64,000 nucleotides of DNA, taken from Sinonovacula constricta. Its lineage: Eukaryota > Mollusca > Bivalvia > Cardiida > Solecurtidae. The DNA lies in the NCBI GenBank assembly GCA_007844125.1, contig CM017556.1:79657296-79721295 (forward strand), written 5' to 3'. The position numbers and the translations under genes were made by a program. This document shows, in pieces, positions 41,701 through 56,700 of the stretch. How positions within the stretch are numbered: position 1 is the stretch's first letter; each line of letters opens with the position of its first letter. The notes below the pieces were generated by a model that saw only the letters and a list, made by a program, of their open reading frames with translations, was not told the origin of the DNA and searched no databases.

Positions 41701-44700
41701 ATATCAAAATTAAACCACTAAAATAACTACAAACACAAGATGTAAACTTAGACTACCTGAGGGATTTATTATAGCACAGAAATGCAATGATGAAACATTC
41801 GTGATAACTATCCTAGGTGGTTGCCTGATGAAATGTTAAAATGTTTTATGAACAAATTGAATATCATCAGCATACAAATGTACTGCCATATGTTAAATGT
41901 ACTGAAAATTATAAAAAAGCATATTTGTGATAACACTTCAAACGTCATTGTGATTTACCTGATGGAATAATGATGAGTTATTACAATACTCTTTCATCAA
42001 CTATTTGTTGATTTGTTAATAAATAACGTTTGATTAAAAAAAATAAAAAAAATATCTGCAGTTTTGAGGTAACGTTTTATAACCAAACAGTGATTTGCCA
42101 CCTATTGAATAAACCTGCAAAACCAAAATTCATATTTGTGGTGTAATACGAGTCTATTCTGGTCAGTTGCTTAATGGCATGGTGAATTTTAATACCTTTA
42201 ATCAAGTAAATGTATTTATTTATTCATTCAGATATAGCTTTGATACAACAAGCAGTTTGAAGTCAAAACCAAAATAAATAAGAACACGGTTACAAATTTA
42301 ATGTCCCTGTAATGCTTCAATTTCTTTTTATGGTGAAACATTAGATATTCCACAAATGTCCTTATGGGTTACATAATGGAATTGTGGTGTCCTTACCAGC
42401 TGTTTTTCAGCTATATTAAGTAAGTTTTTTGTATTCATTACACCAACAGTGAATACAGTGTTACTGCATCACACTAATGCTGCTGTCAGAACAAAATTCA
42501 ACTATTCCTAGTGCGACAAAAAGTAGTTCTAAGTATTTCCATTATAGGATGTGAAACAAAAGGCAGATTCATACAGTTTAACTCCTGTGGAAGAATCATC
42601 ATATGTAATCATTAGTATTTCCATTATTTGATGTGAAACAATAGAGAGTCACATTATTAAAATTGTGTAGTGATACAAAATCATCAAATGTTCACACTAG
42701 TGTGTCCTGCCAGTTTATACTAGATGTAAGAGTGATTATTAAAAGCAACACAAAATGAGCTACTTTGTACATAAACCACCATCTAGAGCACTTAGAAATA
42801 TAGCATCCTGTAAAATATGGAACATGTTATGTAACAAGCACAGGGCACAAGAGGTATTTTTTTACTCGTAAACAATGTACGCTTTTATCTGCACTGCAAA
42901 TCGTGCTCAAGATGAGCTTTTCTGATACAATTTTGTCCGTCATCCGTCGGCTGGCATCAACAATATAGTTTGTGAACACACTAGAGGCTACAGTTTTTTT
43001 TGGTCAGAATATTTGTCTGCATGAAAACTTAGATGACTTGGTTATTGGGTCACATGGTGTCAAAAAGTAGGTCACTAGGTCAAATTTTAGAAAAAGTCTT
43101 TGAACACACTAGGCCACATATAGGGTCCAATCTTCACAAAACTTGGCCAGAATATTTGCCAGTATGAAATCTTAAATATATTTTGAAGTGGGTCACATGA
43201 ATTTTGTAGATCACTAGGTAAAATTCTGGAAATTGTTAACAGCCCAGTGGCTACACTAATGGTCCAATCTTCACCAAAGATTTCAGAAGTAAAAAACTCT
43301 TAATTACTTGATGCCAGATATGAGCCTACTAAAAGCCTGTGTCCTTAGGTGTGCAATTAAGGGCCATCATGGCACTCTTGTTATTGCTCAAAAATTAATC
43401 TTCTGAAGCAGTATATACATCAGTGCTTGTCACACTTGAATTGAAAAATGAAGTGTGTTTAAACTAGATGCAAATATGATTATAAAATACAACAGTTAAA
43501 GAACAATGAATATGTAATTAAACCAGCCTCAAGAGCACATAGAAATACAACATCCAGTAAAATGTGGTATGTATGTATAACTAACGACCACCTCCTTCAC
43601 CAGACTCATCACTCTTGTTATGTATCGCTGTTTTACTGTAATCTGGCCCATAACCTTATTTTTATATCCACAACATTGAAATCAGAGTTAGTTATCTTCC
43701 GCAAAATACCAGTAAAATTCAACAGTTTATTTACACCTGTTTTATTTGTCTCAAAATGTGACTTCTTTTCCTAACAGTGTATACCACAGCACTTGCAGCA
43801 CTTTGATTTTAAAAACAAAAAAATCAGCAATTTCAATGTAAGATTGACACTGGACCTGGTAGCGCAATCAATAGAGCATCGGCTCCAGGTACCAGAGGCC
43901 CTGGGTTCAATCCCGAGACGCGACATACCAAAATTTTAAAAAATGATAGTTGTATAGCTCCCTTGCTGAAGCTCAAGCAAATATAGGGGTAGTTCCATGA
44001 CTGGGGTTGGCCTGGTGTCAGGATAATGTGACTGAGTGTGTTATCATGCCAAGCCTTCATGGCATGCTATATGCAGTGAAGGAAGCACTATGTCTGCTTC
44101 AAGTTGACACCATCTCCAGATGACTGAAATAATGTTAGTGGAACAATAAACCCAACCAACAAACAATATAAGATTGGAACAAATAGAACACTTCTATGGA
44201 TTCAATGTTAACAATAAAACTAAAATGCATATTTGTGGAATAAAATGACAACCTCCACTAATTTTCATCTAAGTTGTCTGATAGAAAGTTGATTACTTTA
44301 ATACTCTTCCATCAATCCATGAGCTATGAATTGGTTACTTAAAATTCAACTTTTGATAAAAAAATAATAGCAAGACAATAAATCCAACAGAAAACAAACA
44401 AAACAATAGCACATTCAAACATAATAGAACACTTCCACAAATTGAATGTTCATGCAATTAAATGCATGTTTATGGTAAAACATTAAAAGTTCCACAAATA
44501 ACCTTGCACGTTGCTTAATAGCATTGTGATGTTGTTATCAATCAACAGTTTTTTTATTAAAATGTATTTTTTAGTTGTTCATTTAAATAATTTCCTAGCT
44601 TCAAGGAAGAATTGGTTATAAATAGAACAATACCAGGTAATGAATGTAACACTAACATGGTTGTTTATGTTGGAACGCAGCCGTCTCCATGAAATAGCCT

Positions 44701-47700
44701 GGTCAGTTGCATGATGGAATGATGTTTGTCATCTTTTTACTTGTTTATTAAAAAGTTAAAATTAATTAAACAAATCAGTTAAACAAAGAATGCAACCAGT
44801 GATTGGATGTAACATTTCTATGCTCACGAAAAATTAAAATGTGTTTTGTTGTTTTTCTGACAATTTGCAAAATGACAAAGTCAATTCAAGTCATAAAAAA
44901 TTGGCAGGATGATTTTTAGCAGAATTCTCATTTTATGTTTGTTAAACAATATGCTAACAAAACTAGTATGACACATTTTGCTGTGTATAACAGTAAAAAG
45001 TTAAAAAAACTTTTTGTTCTTTTGTAGTTATTAAATTGCAAGATTCAGATGATAAAATGTCAAAGAATGTAGTGAATTTAAAAGGATTTGACATGAAAAG
45101 TAGAATCTACTTTTATTTCTATGCATCTCACAGATACATGTAACATTAAAGTCAAAATGAAAATGGGTACATATGCCACAAATTGAGATAAAAAAAAAAA
45201 GAATTACATTAATAATTGCAATCAACAGACAAATGCAATCCCAGGTGTAATAAATTTACAGAAAACAAGGTATGCACCTTTCTAACATTAAGTTTTCCTT
45301 GTATTTTTTAACCATTTACTTGCTGCGAACATAATTTACTCCATTTATAAGATATACCCACCCTTAGGCTGTTTACAGCAAATTATGGGCTAAAAAGTCA
45401 GGCTGAAGACAATAAACAGATTACGAATATGAATGCATTTAAATGTAGCATTTATTCAGCTGAATAGAAATTGCTTTTATTCACTAGGCATGCATAAATG
45501 TGAACTCTCCTTCTTTTGGAGGGAGGCTCACGCTTTCAAGGTTCAAATTATTTGAAAACGAGGGGTGTTTCACAAATTTCATAAATCTCCATTCTTGAAA
45601 ACATATAATTTCCTTTCTTGTTTATATGAAAATAACCAAAAAAATCTCCCTCTTTGCTATTAAAAGTCTACCACTTTGGCCTCAGAAAAAGTTCACATGT
45701 ATGGGCATGGTTAGGTGAAATGACAGTAGAATGGTAGCTTTGTAATTAGCTTAACTTCTTAATGAACAAGGAGAGTTATTCCAATCAACAGAGGGTATGC
45801 ATGTATCTTAATTACCTGTGCACTGATTGGAATATGACTTCAAATATGTCTTCCTTACAACCATGCCAACTGATATATTCAAGTTTCATGGTTCAAGGTT
45901 GGATTTTTTTCAGAAATATGGCTCTTCAAACAAAAATTTGGTGAACTTTCATGCAGGTTAACTTTTTCATACGATTACTATCAAGCTTACATGTAACTTC
46001 TAAGCACTTGAATAGGTGAGCGGGCTGTTCTGTGACAGCTCTTGTTTTATATTTACAAACTTTTTTATGGTAGAAAGCCTACTTAATAATTTTAAAATAT
46101 AATATTCTAAATAAAGATGATTACAACCGATAGGACATGCAACTTAAAGGTAGAAATTCTAATTCTCATTTGTGTTTTTTCATGCAGACATAGGAGAATT
46201 CTAGCAACTTAATAATAGAATATTAGTAAACACTAAACAGCAAAACAAGCAGAACCTGATAAATTGTTCAGTTCATGTATAAGTGTCAGCACTTCTAGGA
46301 CTTCTTGTTTAAAACATACAAAAAGAGTGCCTTATATAAGATAAATAACCAATCAGAACTTATGGTATTCTGTCTCTCTGGTGTTCATCTTTTGGACATA
46401 TAAAGTGCAATGAAATTTAAAGAATCTATTGTTTGCTGATAGAAAAATTTACCTTTCTTAAGATATTCAGCAGTTTCTGTACTTTCAATATGAATAACTA
46501 AAGCATTTATCTTTATTGTTTTCATGATGTCATAGACATATTTATTTGCGCAGGGTTTTCCCATCATACATCTGAGGGGATGATTTGTGAATTATCGGGA
46601 ATTGTTTTGATTGGTTTATTAACCTATTCTGTTTTCTTCCAGCTGGTCTGACGATGGAGACAGTAAAAGTAGTTCCTGGTGCTATACCGCCTGAATCAAT
46701 CCAATGTCAGGGGGCGTGGTCACACTTCAATGTTACCTGGCAACAGTCCAAGGAGGTCAACCATGGCGAGGTCTCGTATGAACTCTCCATTCAAACACTG
46801 AATTATGTGTATCCGCTGGTGGTGAGATTTGTTTTCTATTTCTTATTTGATTTTTATTTAATTGTTTTCTTTTTTATTATAAGAATACAAACATTTTAAA
46901 TCCAACTAAAAATGTTTGACCTTTTATTCAGAATTTTAGACTACATTTATTATGCTTATTACTAAAAAATATAAATGATAACTTTTATGGTTGAGGAATG
47001 CTATGGTTGAATATAATTGCTTTTGTATATAGTCGATACATGATATATATTTTTACATAGTAAATTTTTGTAAGCTACTTTTTGTACCAGTTGAAGTAAA
47101 AACTTTCATGTCAGGATATCTTCTAGAGAACTATGTGTTAGTCCATTCAGATATTATTCAGGAATCTTTCTTAAAACATTATAGATAAAATTATGCAAGA
47201 AACTGCTCATTGCAATAAATAATTTAGAATTATTGCTGAAACTGGCCGCAAGAACTTTAAATCCCCACTGGTTGCTTCATGATTCAGTTTTTGCAAATTA
47301 ACTAGAGTGTTTATTTCCCAAGTAATGTATATGATTCTTCCATTTGCTCACAAGGTAACTAAGAACCACTGGTATGAGCTGCTTGACCTTGACCCATATG
47401 TACCTGTGACTGTGTCTGTGCGAGGATTCACCTACTGGGGGTTGGGCCCTGTCACCAGGACAACGATAAAGTCTCCCATGGCCGCGCCCAGCCAGCCGCA
47501 GGACCCACGAGTGTATGTCACCCAGAGAAAGAATGCTGCAGATTCCAGGCTTACACTGGCTGCAGACTTCCGATGGTCCGAGCCAGAGTCCATCAATGGT
47601 ATCTTGAGTGAGCAACATGTTTTCTTCTGGCGCAGCTCCGCCCCAGACGAGAGAAGCTCCACTACCTTGCCCCCATCAGCCAGACATTACATTCTTGATG

Positions 47701-50700
47701 GGCTAGATCCTAACACAACATACTTCTTCCAGGTATGTAAATGTCACAACTAGATGAATAGTATATCTTTACATTGTCTTTATGTTATTTTTATTATTTT
47801 CTAATTCTGTCCTAAAAGAAATTGGCAATTGGTGAGTAAAAGATGAAGGCCTTAGAAATATTATTTTGTCCTTAATATCAGACAAACAACAGAAATGTTA
47901 GAATAACACTAAGAGAGAACTGATGTCCTCTCTTATACATTTGTATTTACCACTTCAATAAAACCACTATGATTGCTGTTGATTTGATAATTGCTTTCTA
48001 TTTGTTTGTGTTCTTTTTTTATTTTTAATATTTATTTTTGTCCCAGGTTGAAAGCTGTACCCCAGTGGCCTGTGGTGAAAAATCTGCTATAGCTAATGGG
48101 ACAGCTGACTGTAAGTATCTCTAGATTTCCTGGAAAATTTGTGAAAAGAAAGAAAAAAAAAACATGTCCGTTTCCATATTAATACCTTTAACTCGCAAAC
48201 TTTAGGAATCACTTTTGAAAATTATTTTGATATATTTGTATTTTAATATATGAATTATACACTAATTTTTTAGGATTTTTTTAAGTTTAAGCTCATTTTT
48301 ACCACAAAATCAGCTACATATAATAATTTTTTTTCATAAATTTTGTAAATTCCCGGAGATATTGATGAACCCATAAAACCATGTTTGATTGAAGAGAATA
48401 AAATAAGCTGATTCTCTTTTCAGTCCTTACTCAATCAACTGTAAATGTCTGTAGAAGTAGAGTTTGAATATAAATACACTCTTACCTTTTCTGTCAAATT
48501 TTACACTTTTTTCAATTCAATATTAAACTAATTTAACCTCATCTTTTTTAATCATCCATAGTCTAGGGTTTAAGACATTGGATTCCAGTTAAGGCAGTGT
48601 TAGATTCGAACCCTTGTACAACTGCAAGATATTGATAATTTGGCAAATCATTTTACTGCATATTACATCATGTACCTGAGTGCTTTAGTACTGGTTCTAC
48701 CTTGGAGGTCAAAAGAGATTAAAAGAACTTGTTTTTTCAATAGACTATTAACATTAATGTTTAACCCTTTACAAACTGGAAGCACCATTTTCTAACAGCT
48801 GTGAACCCTGTACCAAAGTTGCTAATGGCTACCAAGGATGCTGTGGTTCTGGCTGAGGCTGACACGGTCCTTAACAACACCAAAACCATCGCTACCATAG
48901 CAACGGTTGCCAACAAGGCTGTGCGTGCCCTCACTTACCTCTCACATGATGATACCTATTTTTGGATCACCATGGATAACTCCCTAGAACAATTCAAGGC
49001 CAGAATCCCATCAAAAGTAAGTATTTGATCACTTCCTTTCATACTACAATTATAAATCAAAATAATTTACTGTTGCGCTGGATCAAGAGCTGATAATTTG
49101 CCCGCTGGCAAAATATTGGCGCTGAGGGCGTCTAGGCCTGAAGGCCCTTCATTGAGTTTAGGCCAATTATCAGCACTTAGTCTTGTCCCACTGTAAATTA
49201 CTGCTTATAATACATATAGGGTAATTTGGAGGATACTTACACTTTCAGAAAGTTTAATATTTTATATTAACCGCATGTATGTTGGTCCTTTTGACTCAAA
49301 ATATTGACAGGAAAAGGACACTGAGGATGTTAGCATCATTTTTTCTTGCCTGTTTTGTTCATTTGTGATTTCATATTAATCTGTTGATGTTGCATGATTT
49401 TGTTCACTGGCCTAATTATCAACAATAATATGTCTGCATACTTGTCGACGAACGGCAAGTAATCACAGCTTTTTGGTTACGGTTTATATTAACAAAATTT
49501 ATTATTTAGCTACATAATGTTTAAGGTATTATGGTAAACAGTTTAAAGGCTGATAAGACAAACATTTTCTAGATTTACACTATTTGCACACGCCTGATTA
49601 ATTTGTGCTTAGCAAGTGAAGAGTTTTATAAGCAACATGCAGCAGGGATGTTGTTCCATAGTCATTTAACTTTGTTGTTGAAGATTTTTCTTGTTATTTA
49701 ATGGGATTCTACCAAACTACCAATATACATAACTGATGGTCAGTATACTTTGATCTTTTGATAAAATGAAAATAGTTAAAGCAAAAGCTAGTTTCCCAGG
49801 ATTGTGTTTTGTTTAACAGATTCTCCTCTGGTGTTAATGGTGTTTGGTGAATGATATTCTGAAAAATGACACCATTCAAAACGACAACATTCACCAATTT
49901 TTTATGTGAATTTTTTTGTTCTTTTACCCCATGCATTGTTCTGTGAAAACCTGTCCTACCTTATTTTGCTTTGATTTTTACATTATTTTTAGCACAGTTA
50001 TTCTTATGACATAAATGTCTTTTCAGCTGCTTGAGCTGGAGGAAGAGGGACGGACGTTGACAGTAGACTGGGTGAGTCGGACTGTGTATGTGTGTGTGAA
50101 CACACCCACAAACTCAAGCATAGTGAGTTACCGGCTGGACCTACCTGCACACACAGTGCTCATCACCAGAGCCAACACCATAGGGGACGTCATCGTAGAC
50201 CCCTATACTAGGTATTAATGATAATAAAAATATTTATAATGATATTTGATTGCAACTGCAACATTGGATAAATCAGATAAGTATAGTAACACTCGTGTTG
50301 AGGGCATCCTTGGCTAATCCGTAAGTCGCTCTTCAGCCTCTTATGGCATTGCTTTGAGTTCCTTTGGGTTCTATGAAAATATATGTTTAGTGTCCACAAA
50401 TAAGAAATGGATATTGCCAATATGATCATAATTTTGTCATTGTGAAGAAAAAAAAAAAGGAACACTAATTGGTAAAGCATAGAGTATTAAGGTGATTTCT
50501 CTTATATTCATATAAATTGATCTGAGCGGTACTCTTTGTTGACTATAGAAATATGTCTTGTTACCTTTACAGGTATTGAAAGCAAATGTCACTGCTGTAT
50601 AATATCCAATCAATGCTGTTTTATTCACCTACCAGCACCTTGCTATGGTCAGAGAAGAGTGCCTCAGGTCCCCACTGGTTTCTCATGAGGGCAAAGACAG

Positions 50701-53700
50701 ATGGCAGTGGCATTGGGGCCCATTTCTCCAATCAGACTCGGCATCGCCGCGCCCTTCCCACTCGCTGCAACTGCCCCACTGATGCACTGTTGTCGGCGGG
50801 CACCATGACGATGGATCTGTCGCATGACGGAAACACAGAGGTGATTTTCGTGGATGAGGATAGCCTCTCTCTGATGGCTGCAGACATGGCAGGGTGTATG
50901 TGCCGCACACTGATGTCAACAACCAAAGATGATAGGAAAGGTAAGATCAAAATTCTTATTTAAGTATATAAAACTGAACTTTGGTACGAGTTTTACCAAA
51001 GAAATGAAGAGGAATTAATTTTATCTAAAGAAAAATAGGTAACTGCTTGATAATATATTTTTCGAAAGCATAGACATTTTTTTCAAAAGAATTACATGTA
51101 TGTTAATTCTTCTCATCAGTGAGATTTACCAAAAGATGTCAACCAGACTCCTAAAAGACACGTGTATGAAAGATTCTTTTGAGTTAAGGGAAACAAATGG
51201 TTACAGGAAAGTTTTTATTGCCTTGTTTAAATATATTTGGTTATTTTTAGATTATTTCCTATAAGTTCTATTGAATCATCTGCAGTGACATGCATAAGAT
51301 CCTTTTAGATTTAATTCATTAAGAATGACACATTTTTCCCCAGGGTTACCTGCAGACCACCTGACTGTGGACCATGTGTTTGTATACTGGTACAACAAGG
51401 CCAATAGCCAGCTGTACAGTTTGGACAAGGCCACCCACAAGGTGACAAGAGTGGCCGAGAGTGGACTCTCAGACATTCTGGCATATGGAGGTCATCTTCA
51501 TCCTCTGCCAGGTGGGTGGAAGATATGATTTCTTACCATATTATTTAATAATAAATTAATTTTTCATTAATTTAATTTTTACTGAAATACTTTTGTTTTA
51601 ATTAAGAGAAGAATGTCTCTCTGTTGAAAGCCACTGGAATGCCTAAGCGGTCAGTAACATCGTATCAGAGTCAGGGATATGTGCACTGTGATACTCAAAG
51701 GCCTTCTGACCTTGTTAATAGGTTAATATATTAACTAAAGGCTTAATTCTATAAGAACTACACATACTTATGAACAGTGGTTAGGTAGCTTGGATGGTCT
51801 TGTGGTAACGTGCTAGGCCTTCATACACAAGGTCCAGGTGTAAAGTCTGTTCTGCCATTTTTTTCTCCAGTAAATGAGATTTGCTTCATTTCCATTCTTT
51901 TATGACCCCAGTGTGGCCATTGCATGCTTTATCTGTGTCAAACAAGAACCCCTTCTTCGAATACCAACTGACAATGCCCATAATTGCCTCATTAATTATT
52001 TTGATATTGTTGTTTGTTTACATTCAATGCCTTTAATTGCCAACTTTGCCAAAGCTGCAAACAGATACAACATTACGTTACCGTACCACTATATAATAGA
52101 AATTTCAAATATTGTTATTATTCCATCAGCCTCAGAATGCCTGGATCTGAAGCCATACACTGACGAGGTTGAAGTCACGATGTACAGTAACATCAGCATC
52201 ACTGCCCACCTACGTGAGGTCATGTGGCCCGAGTTCTGCGAGAATATCAGTCACCCCGCCGTCAAATACACGCTTTTCTTCAGGAAACGTGATGATAGAA
52301 ACCCTCTAGATGACTGTGGTCCTGCTGGAATACATTGTGTTAATAAGGTATTTGTCTTTGTAATTGTTCTGTGTTAATTGACCATTTTGCTATGATCTTT
52401 GATTCCAATTAGCAAAAAAAGGTATTTGTTGTGGCTCAATTTAACCCTTTCACTCATGCATATGCCATTTTACGCCTTTTTGAAGCAATCACAATTATCA
52501 GTCTTATCTTAAGTAAAATATGCACTACTTTGTGTTAAGTATTTGTTGACTGGTTTGACCATGGGTTCGCTATTGAATGATAAAAGACACATGTGTTAGA
52601 AATACTTTGAACAGTTTTAAAGAAAATTTAAAAAGAATAGGTAAAGTTATAAAATCATATACATGTACTATGAATGAAGGTGTAAAGTATGCTTTGGTCC
52701 TTGATTTGAGTTAGCAAACTTATTGAACATATTAAGTTTATTGTATAGGTAAGTAGCAATTATGTGCACCACAAGTAAATAGTTTTTCTAAACAATTTTA
52801 CCAGCCACTATGCAACAGTATATATAATTTGTAGCAAAAATGTGAGACATAACTCAAAAGTCATACTTCCATATTGTATGACCCATGCAGGTATGTAACT
52901 TGCATTCATATGAACTCACCCACTTTAGGAGGGAGACTCACACTTTCAAGGTTCAAAGTTTACTTGAAAATTTACTTGAAAATGAGGGATGTTTTACACA
53001 TTTACAGAAATCATCCTACTTGGAAACAGATAATTTCCTTCTTTGTTTACATGAAAATAACAAATCACCTACTTTGCAGGCAAATCTCCTACTTTGGCCT
53101 CAAAAAATATGTTCATAAAGGGAATAAAATGCATTTTTTATAATTACTACCTTTCAATAACAATATTATTGTATGCTTAAGAGAACAAAAAAGTAATTTG
53201 CAAGCTAATCCCTGTATTGTTAAAATGGAAATGGAAGTTAAAATCCTGGCTCACTTTGAATGATTCTTTAACATTTTGTGTTGCCCCCATGGCGTAGTGG
53301 TAGTCGTCAGTTTGTAACTCCTCTGACTGCTTAGCATCACACTACGTGGGTTCAAGTCACATTTGTGGCGAATGACTTAATGTGAAGGTCTTCCAGCTGA
53401 CTTGCGGTGCACCGGTGCTCCTACCCAGACATGTGTCTGGGGTCGTCCCCCACCAAAATAGCTGGATTTTGCTTTAATGATCATAAATGGTCACTTTAAT
53501 GTATTTCAAAAACAAAACTGAAAACAAACATTTGCATTTAGTAGCTGGTTTTGAATTGTAGTATAGTAAGATTGATGGTTAATTACATCTTTCATGAGGA
53601 TTGTCATATTGTATGGTCAACAGCTGAATGTTAGATAAAAGGAAAACCTTAAGTTCTTTGTTAATAATCACATTTGTTTTGCTTTTTTTTGTCTCTCCAG

Positions 53701-56700
53701 ACATCATATACAAGGGAGATTACTCTTGATGGATTAGATCCATACTCAGTCTACATCCTGCAGGGAGCAGTTAGTAATTACTACTCAGAATATTCAGTAA
53801 CAAGTTTGGGTAAACCAACATATATACAGACCAAACCTGGAGGTAAGCTAGTTGTGGTCTCTTGCTATTAAAGTCTTTTAAAGAAAACCACTTCACACAT
53901 TTATTACCTAGTTTAAATGCATGTTTGAAATTGCATTGAATGAAAATGATGTTTTGTCTGAGGCTTCATCTTTGAACATGAAAGAATATTGAGCTGTTAT
54001 TAGTTCAGTAAAATGTTCACCTGACTTACAAGCATGGACCTATCTAGGCAGTTGGCAAAAATAGCAAGTTATGTTGTTCTGACTAAGGTACAGAGATTTG
54101 GTCATAAATTCTTAATTAACAAAAAGCAACATTTTTTTATGTTTTAACTGATCCTCTTTCCAACAGTACCAGCACCTGTGGTCAACTTCACTGCGACCAC
54201 ATATACTCCAAACCACATCGAGGTTCACTGGCAACCACCATACCCTGCCAATGGGGACCTCAGCAAGATGCTGTATAATGTGAAATGGTCCACCCAGTCC
54301 CCAGACGGTATCATGCACGTGTCTGAGACCAAGAACATCACAGATGACCACAAGGATGAACTAAATGACTTCACCATCGACCTAGAACAGCTGGCGCCTG
54401 ATCAAGTGTATTCCATTAAGGTACATGTAGCCATCTTATACACACAGTTTAAAAGGAAGGCTACAAATCTATTTTAGATGACCCTTGCTGTTTATATCTT
54501 TTTAAAGTTTTTCTTTTGTCAGGATATTAACTATATATATAAAATATGTATATATATATTACCGTAATATTTTGATTAAAATGCACACTCATGTATAGTT
54601 CGCACGCAATTTTGGGGGCAAAAATGGAGAAAAAAGTCAAATTCCCACCATACGCTGTGCGCATCCTCACAAATGATGGCACAAACTATGATCTGGCATT
54701 ATGTTAGTGATTTAGACATGTTTACTTTTGTTTTTTTAATGATTGTAAGTTGGCTACATTTTTTGTTTACAATTGTTTACAAACAATATAAAACTGGACT
54801 CAATTGTATTAAATACACTTTTTTTAATACAGTTATAACTGAAAACATTTAAGAAGAAAAAATACATTAAAAACTACCAAAACATAAGTGTATTAAGATC
54901 CAATTTATCAGCAGTTTATTGGTGGGTGGGGAAAGCCTGAAGAAAATATGTTATTTTTAATTTCTGATATACTATACGCACTCCCATCTTTTAGTTTTTA
55001 CAAAAGTAAAAAAAGTGCAAATTTTAATCAAGTGATTACATTATTTGCCTTTCTTTACCTGAGCATATATATCTCTGATTCTCCATATAAACCCAGATTA
55101 GTCACATTTTCTAGGTTATCTGTTACCAGTCTGCTTCAATTCATATATTAAACAGGTATTCAAGATTTGAAGCTAATTATAAAATAGGAAAATAAAATAA
55201 GGTTCCTTAAAAATTACCACAAATATTAAAATATGAGTTACATTCTTTCAATAGACAAAAACGTACAGGGTAAATGTAATAAAAACATGAGACATTACAA
55301 ACACAAAGAAAAAGTAACAGTTTTCACCTTGACACGGTCAGTCCGCGAAAAAACTGTTTGTGGAGCACATTGACTTTGCACTTCCTGAAGGTTTTTCTTC
55401 AAATCGACAAATGATGCAAATAAAAACATCACAGCAAAGGAAGACAATAGTAAGCACTTGCATAGGAAATTTAAAGACCAATCATACAATTTACAAACAA
55501 TATAACAATAATTGTTATTGCAGAGGTTTTTAGAGTTAAGAATAAATTCATTAAAAGTCAGGAAACCTCCTTTTACACAATTTACTCCCACCTACAGGTG
55601 ATCTGCTATCAGTCTGAGGGCGGTTACTTCAGTGAAAGCGCTCCTGTGTTGGCCCACACATATGAGAAGCCCAGCGACCTGAAGCTGATGGGCTCCACCA
55701 ACACCTCTATCAAGGTCTCCTGGCAATCTCCCAGTGACAATAGTGTTGTGAGGTTTTCTTTACACTATAAGGAGGTGGGTCCGCAGGTACCACAGTTTAC
55801 CTCAAACTAGATGTTGTTGTCTTTTGTTCTATGTAAAAAAAAATGTTGAAAATTTATGTAGATAAAATTGAGCTTTCACTATGAATATAAATTTTTATTA
55901 TTTAATTTTCTGTCCGAAATATAGTAAGGACACCATTATTTGAGACTTACCTGTATGCAGAAATATACCTCTCTAGCCTATAAAGCAACACCCTATTACA
56001 ATTTAAGTTGGTCGATGGTAGACTCACTAAATTTTCTTTTTTAAAACAAGTTTACATCTGTCTGTTAATCTAGTCACACATGTGTTGTTGTGTAAACTTT
56101 AATAATGAGAAACTGTTATTTAAGTGAAAATAAATTTGAATACAACTAGCTAAAGTTGTGTATCTTGTGACCATATAAATGTCTAGTCTATATTTAACCA
56201 AAGAAAGTAGGAATTTAAATGTTTGTTTTTTTCCCTCCCAGGTTTCTGATAAAGGCTTTGGTCCGATGCTCATGGATGGTATCCAGGTGTATACCAACAA
56301 CAACACCATTTACAACGAGACATTCCAGAACCTCAAACCAAACACTGAGTATGCCTTCGGTCTCAACATCATGTACAAACCTTACTACAAAGTATACCGC
56401 TGGCCACTTGATGAGCATAAGTTCGTCTTTAAAACACTCAGTGAGTAACATTTTCTCTGACTTCATCTGGTATGTGAAGTGTAATTTTAAAAGGATATGA
56501 TGGTCACAACTTTGTTTAGGAACAGGACATATAGCACCACAATATTTAGCCTCTCACCGCATGGATTTGAGTCCCATTTAAGGCTAAGGACTTGACGTTA
56601 GAAGGTCTTTCAGTGAACTGCGGTGGTTCTAACCAGACATTTTTCTGGGGTCTTCCTCCACCAAGATAGCTGAACACTGCTATAATGATTATAATTGGTC

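Larger units (their letters stand above)
41700..44900 (+). repeat. diverged tandem array in intron 9
   Basis: The block ctggtcagttgcttaatggc, with variants such as gcacgttgcttaatagcatt and cagttgcatgatggaatgat, recurs at about 41810, 41950, 42165, 42360, 44500 and 44700, followed each time by tttattaaaa-type sequence. The units are about 150-200 bases and have been split by insertions at 42905-43385 and 43852-44166. Confidence 0.5.

Noticed and set aside
47298..47662. minus-strand frames of 76-106 codons opposite exon 11
   Set aside because: They are antisense shadows of a well-supported exon.
51874..52129. upstream extension of exon 17
   Set aside because: The frame is open but the sequence shows no FN3 features, while a good acceptor sits exactly where homology begins and where the phase fits exon 16.
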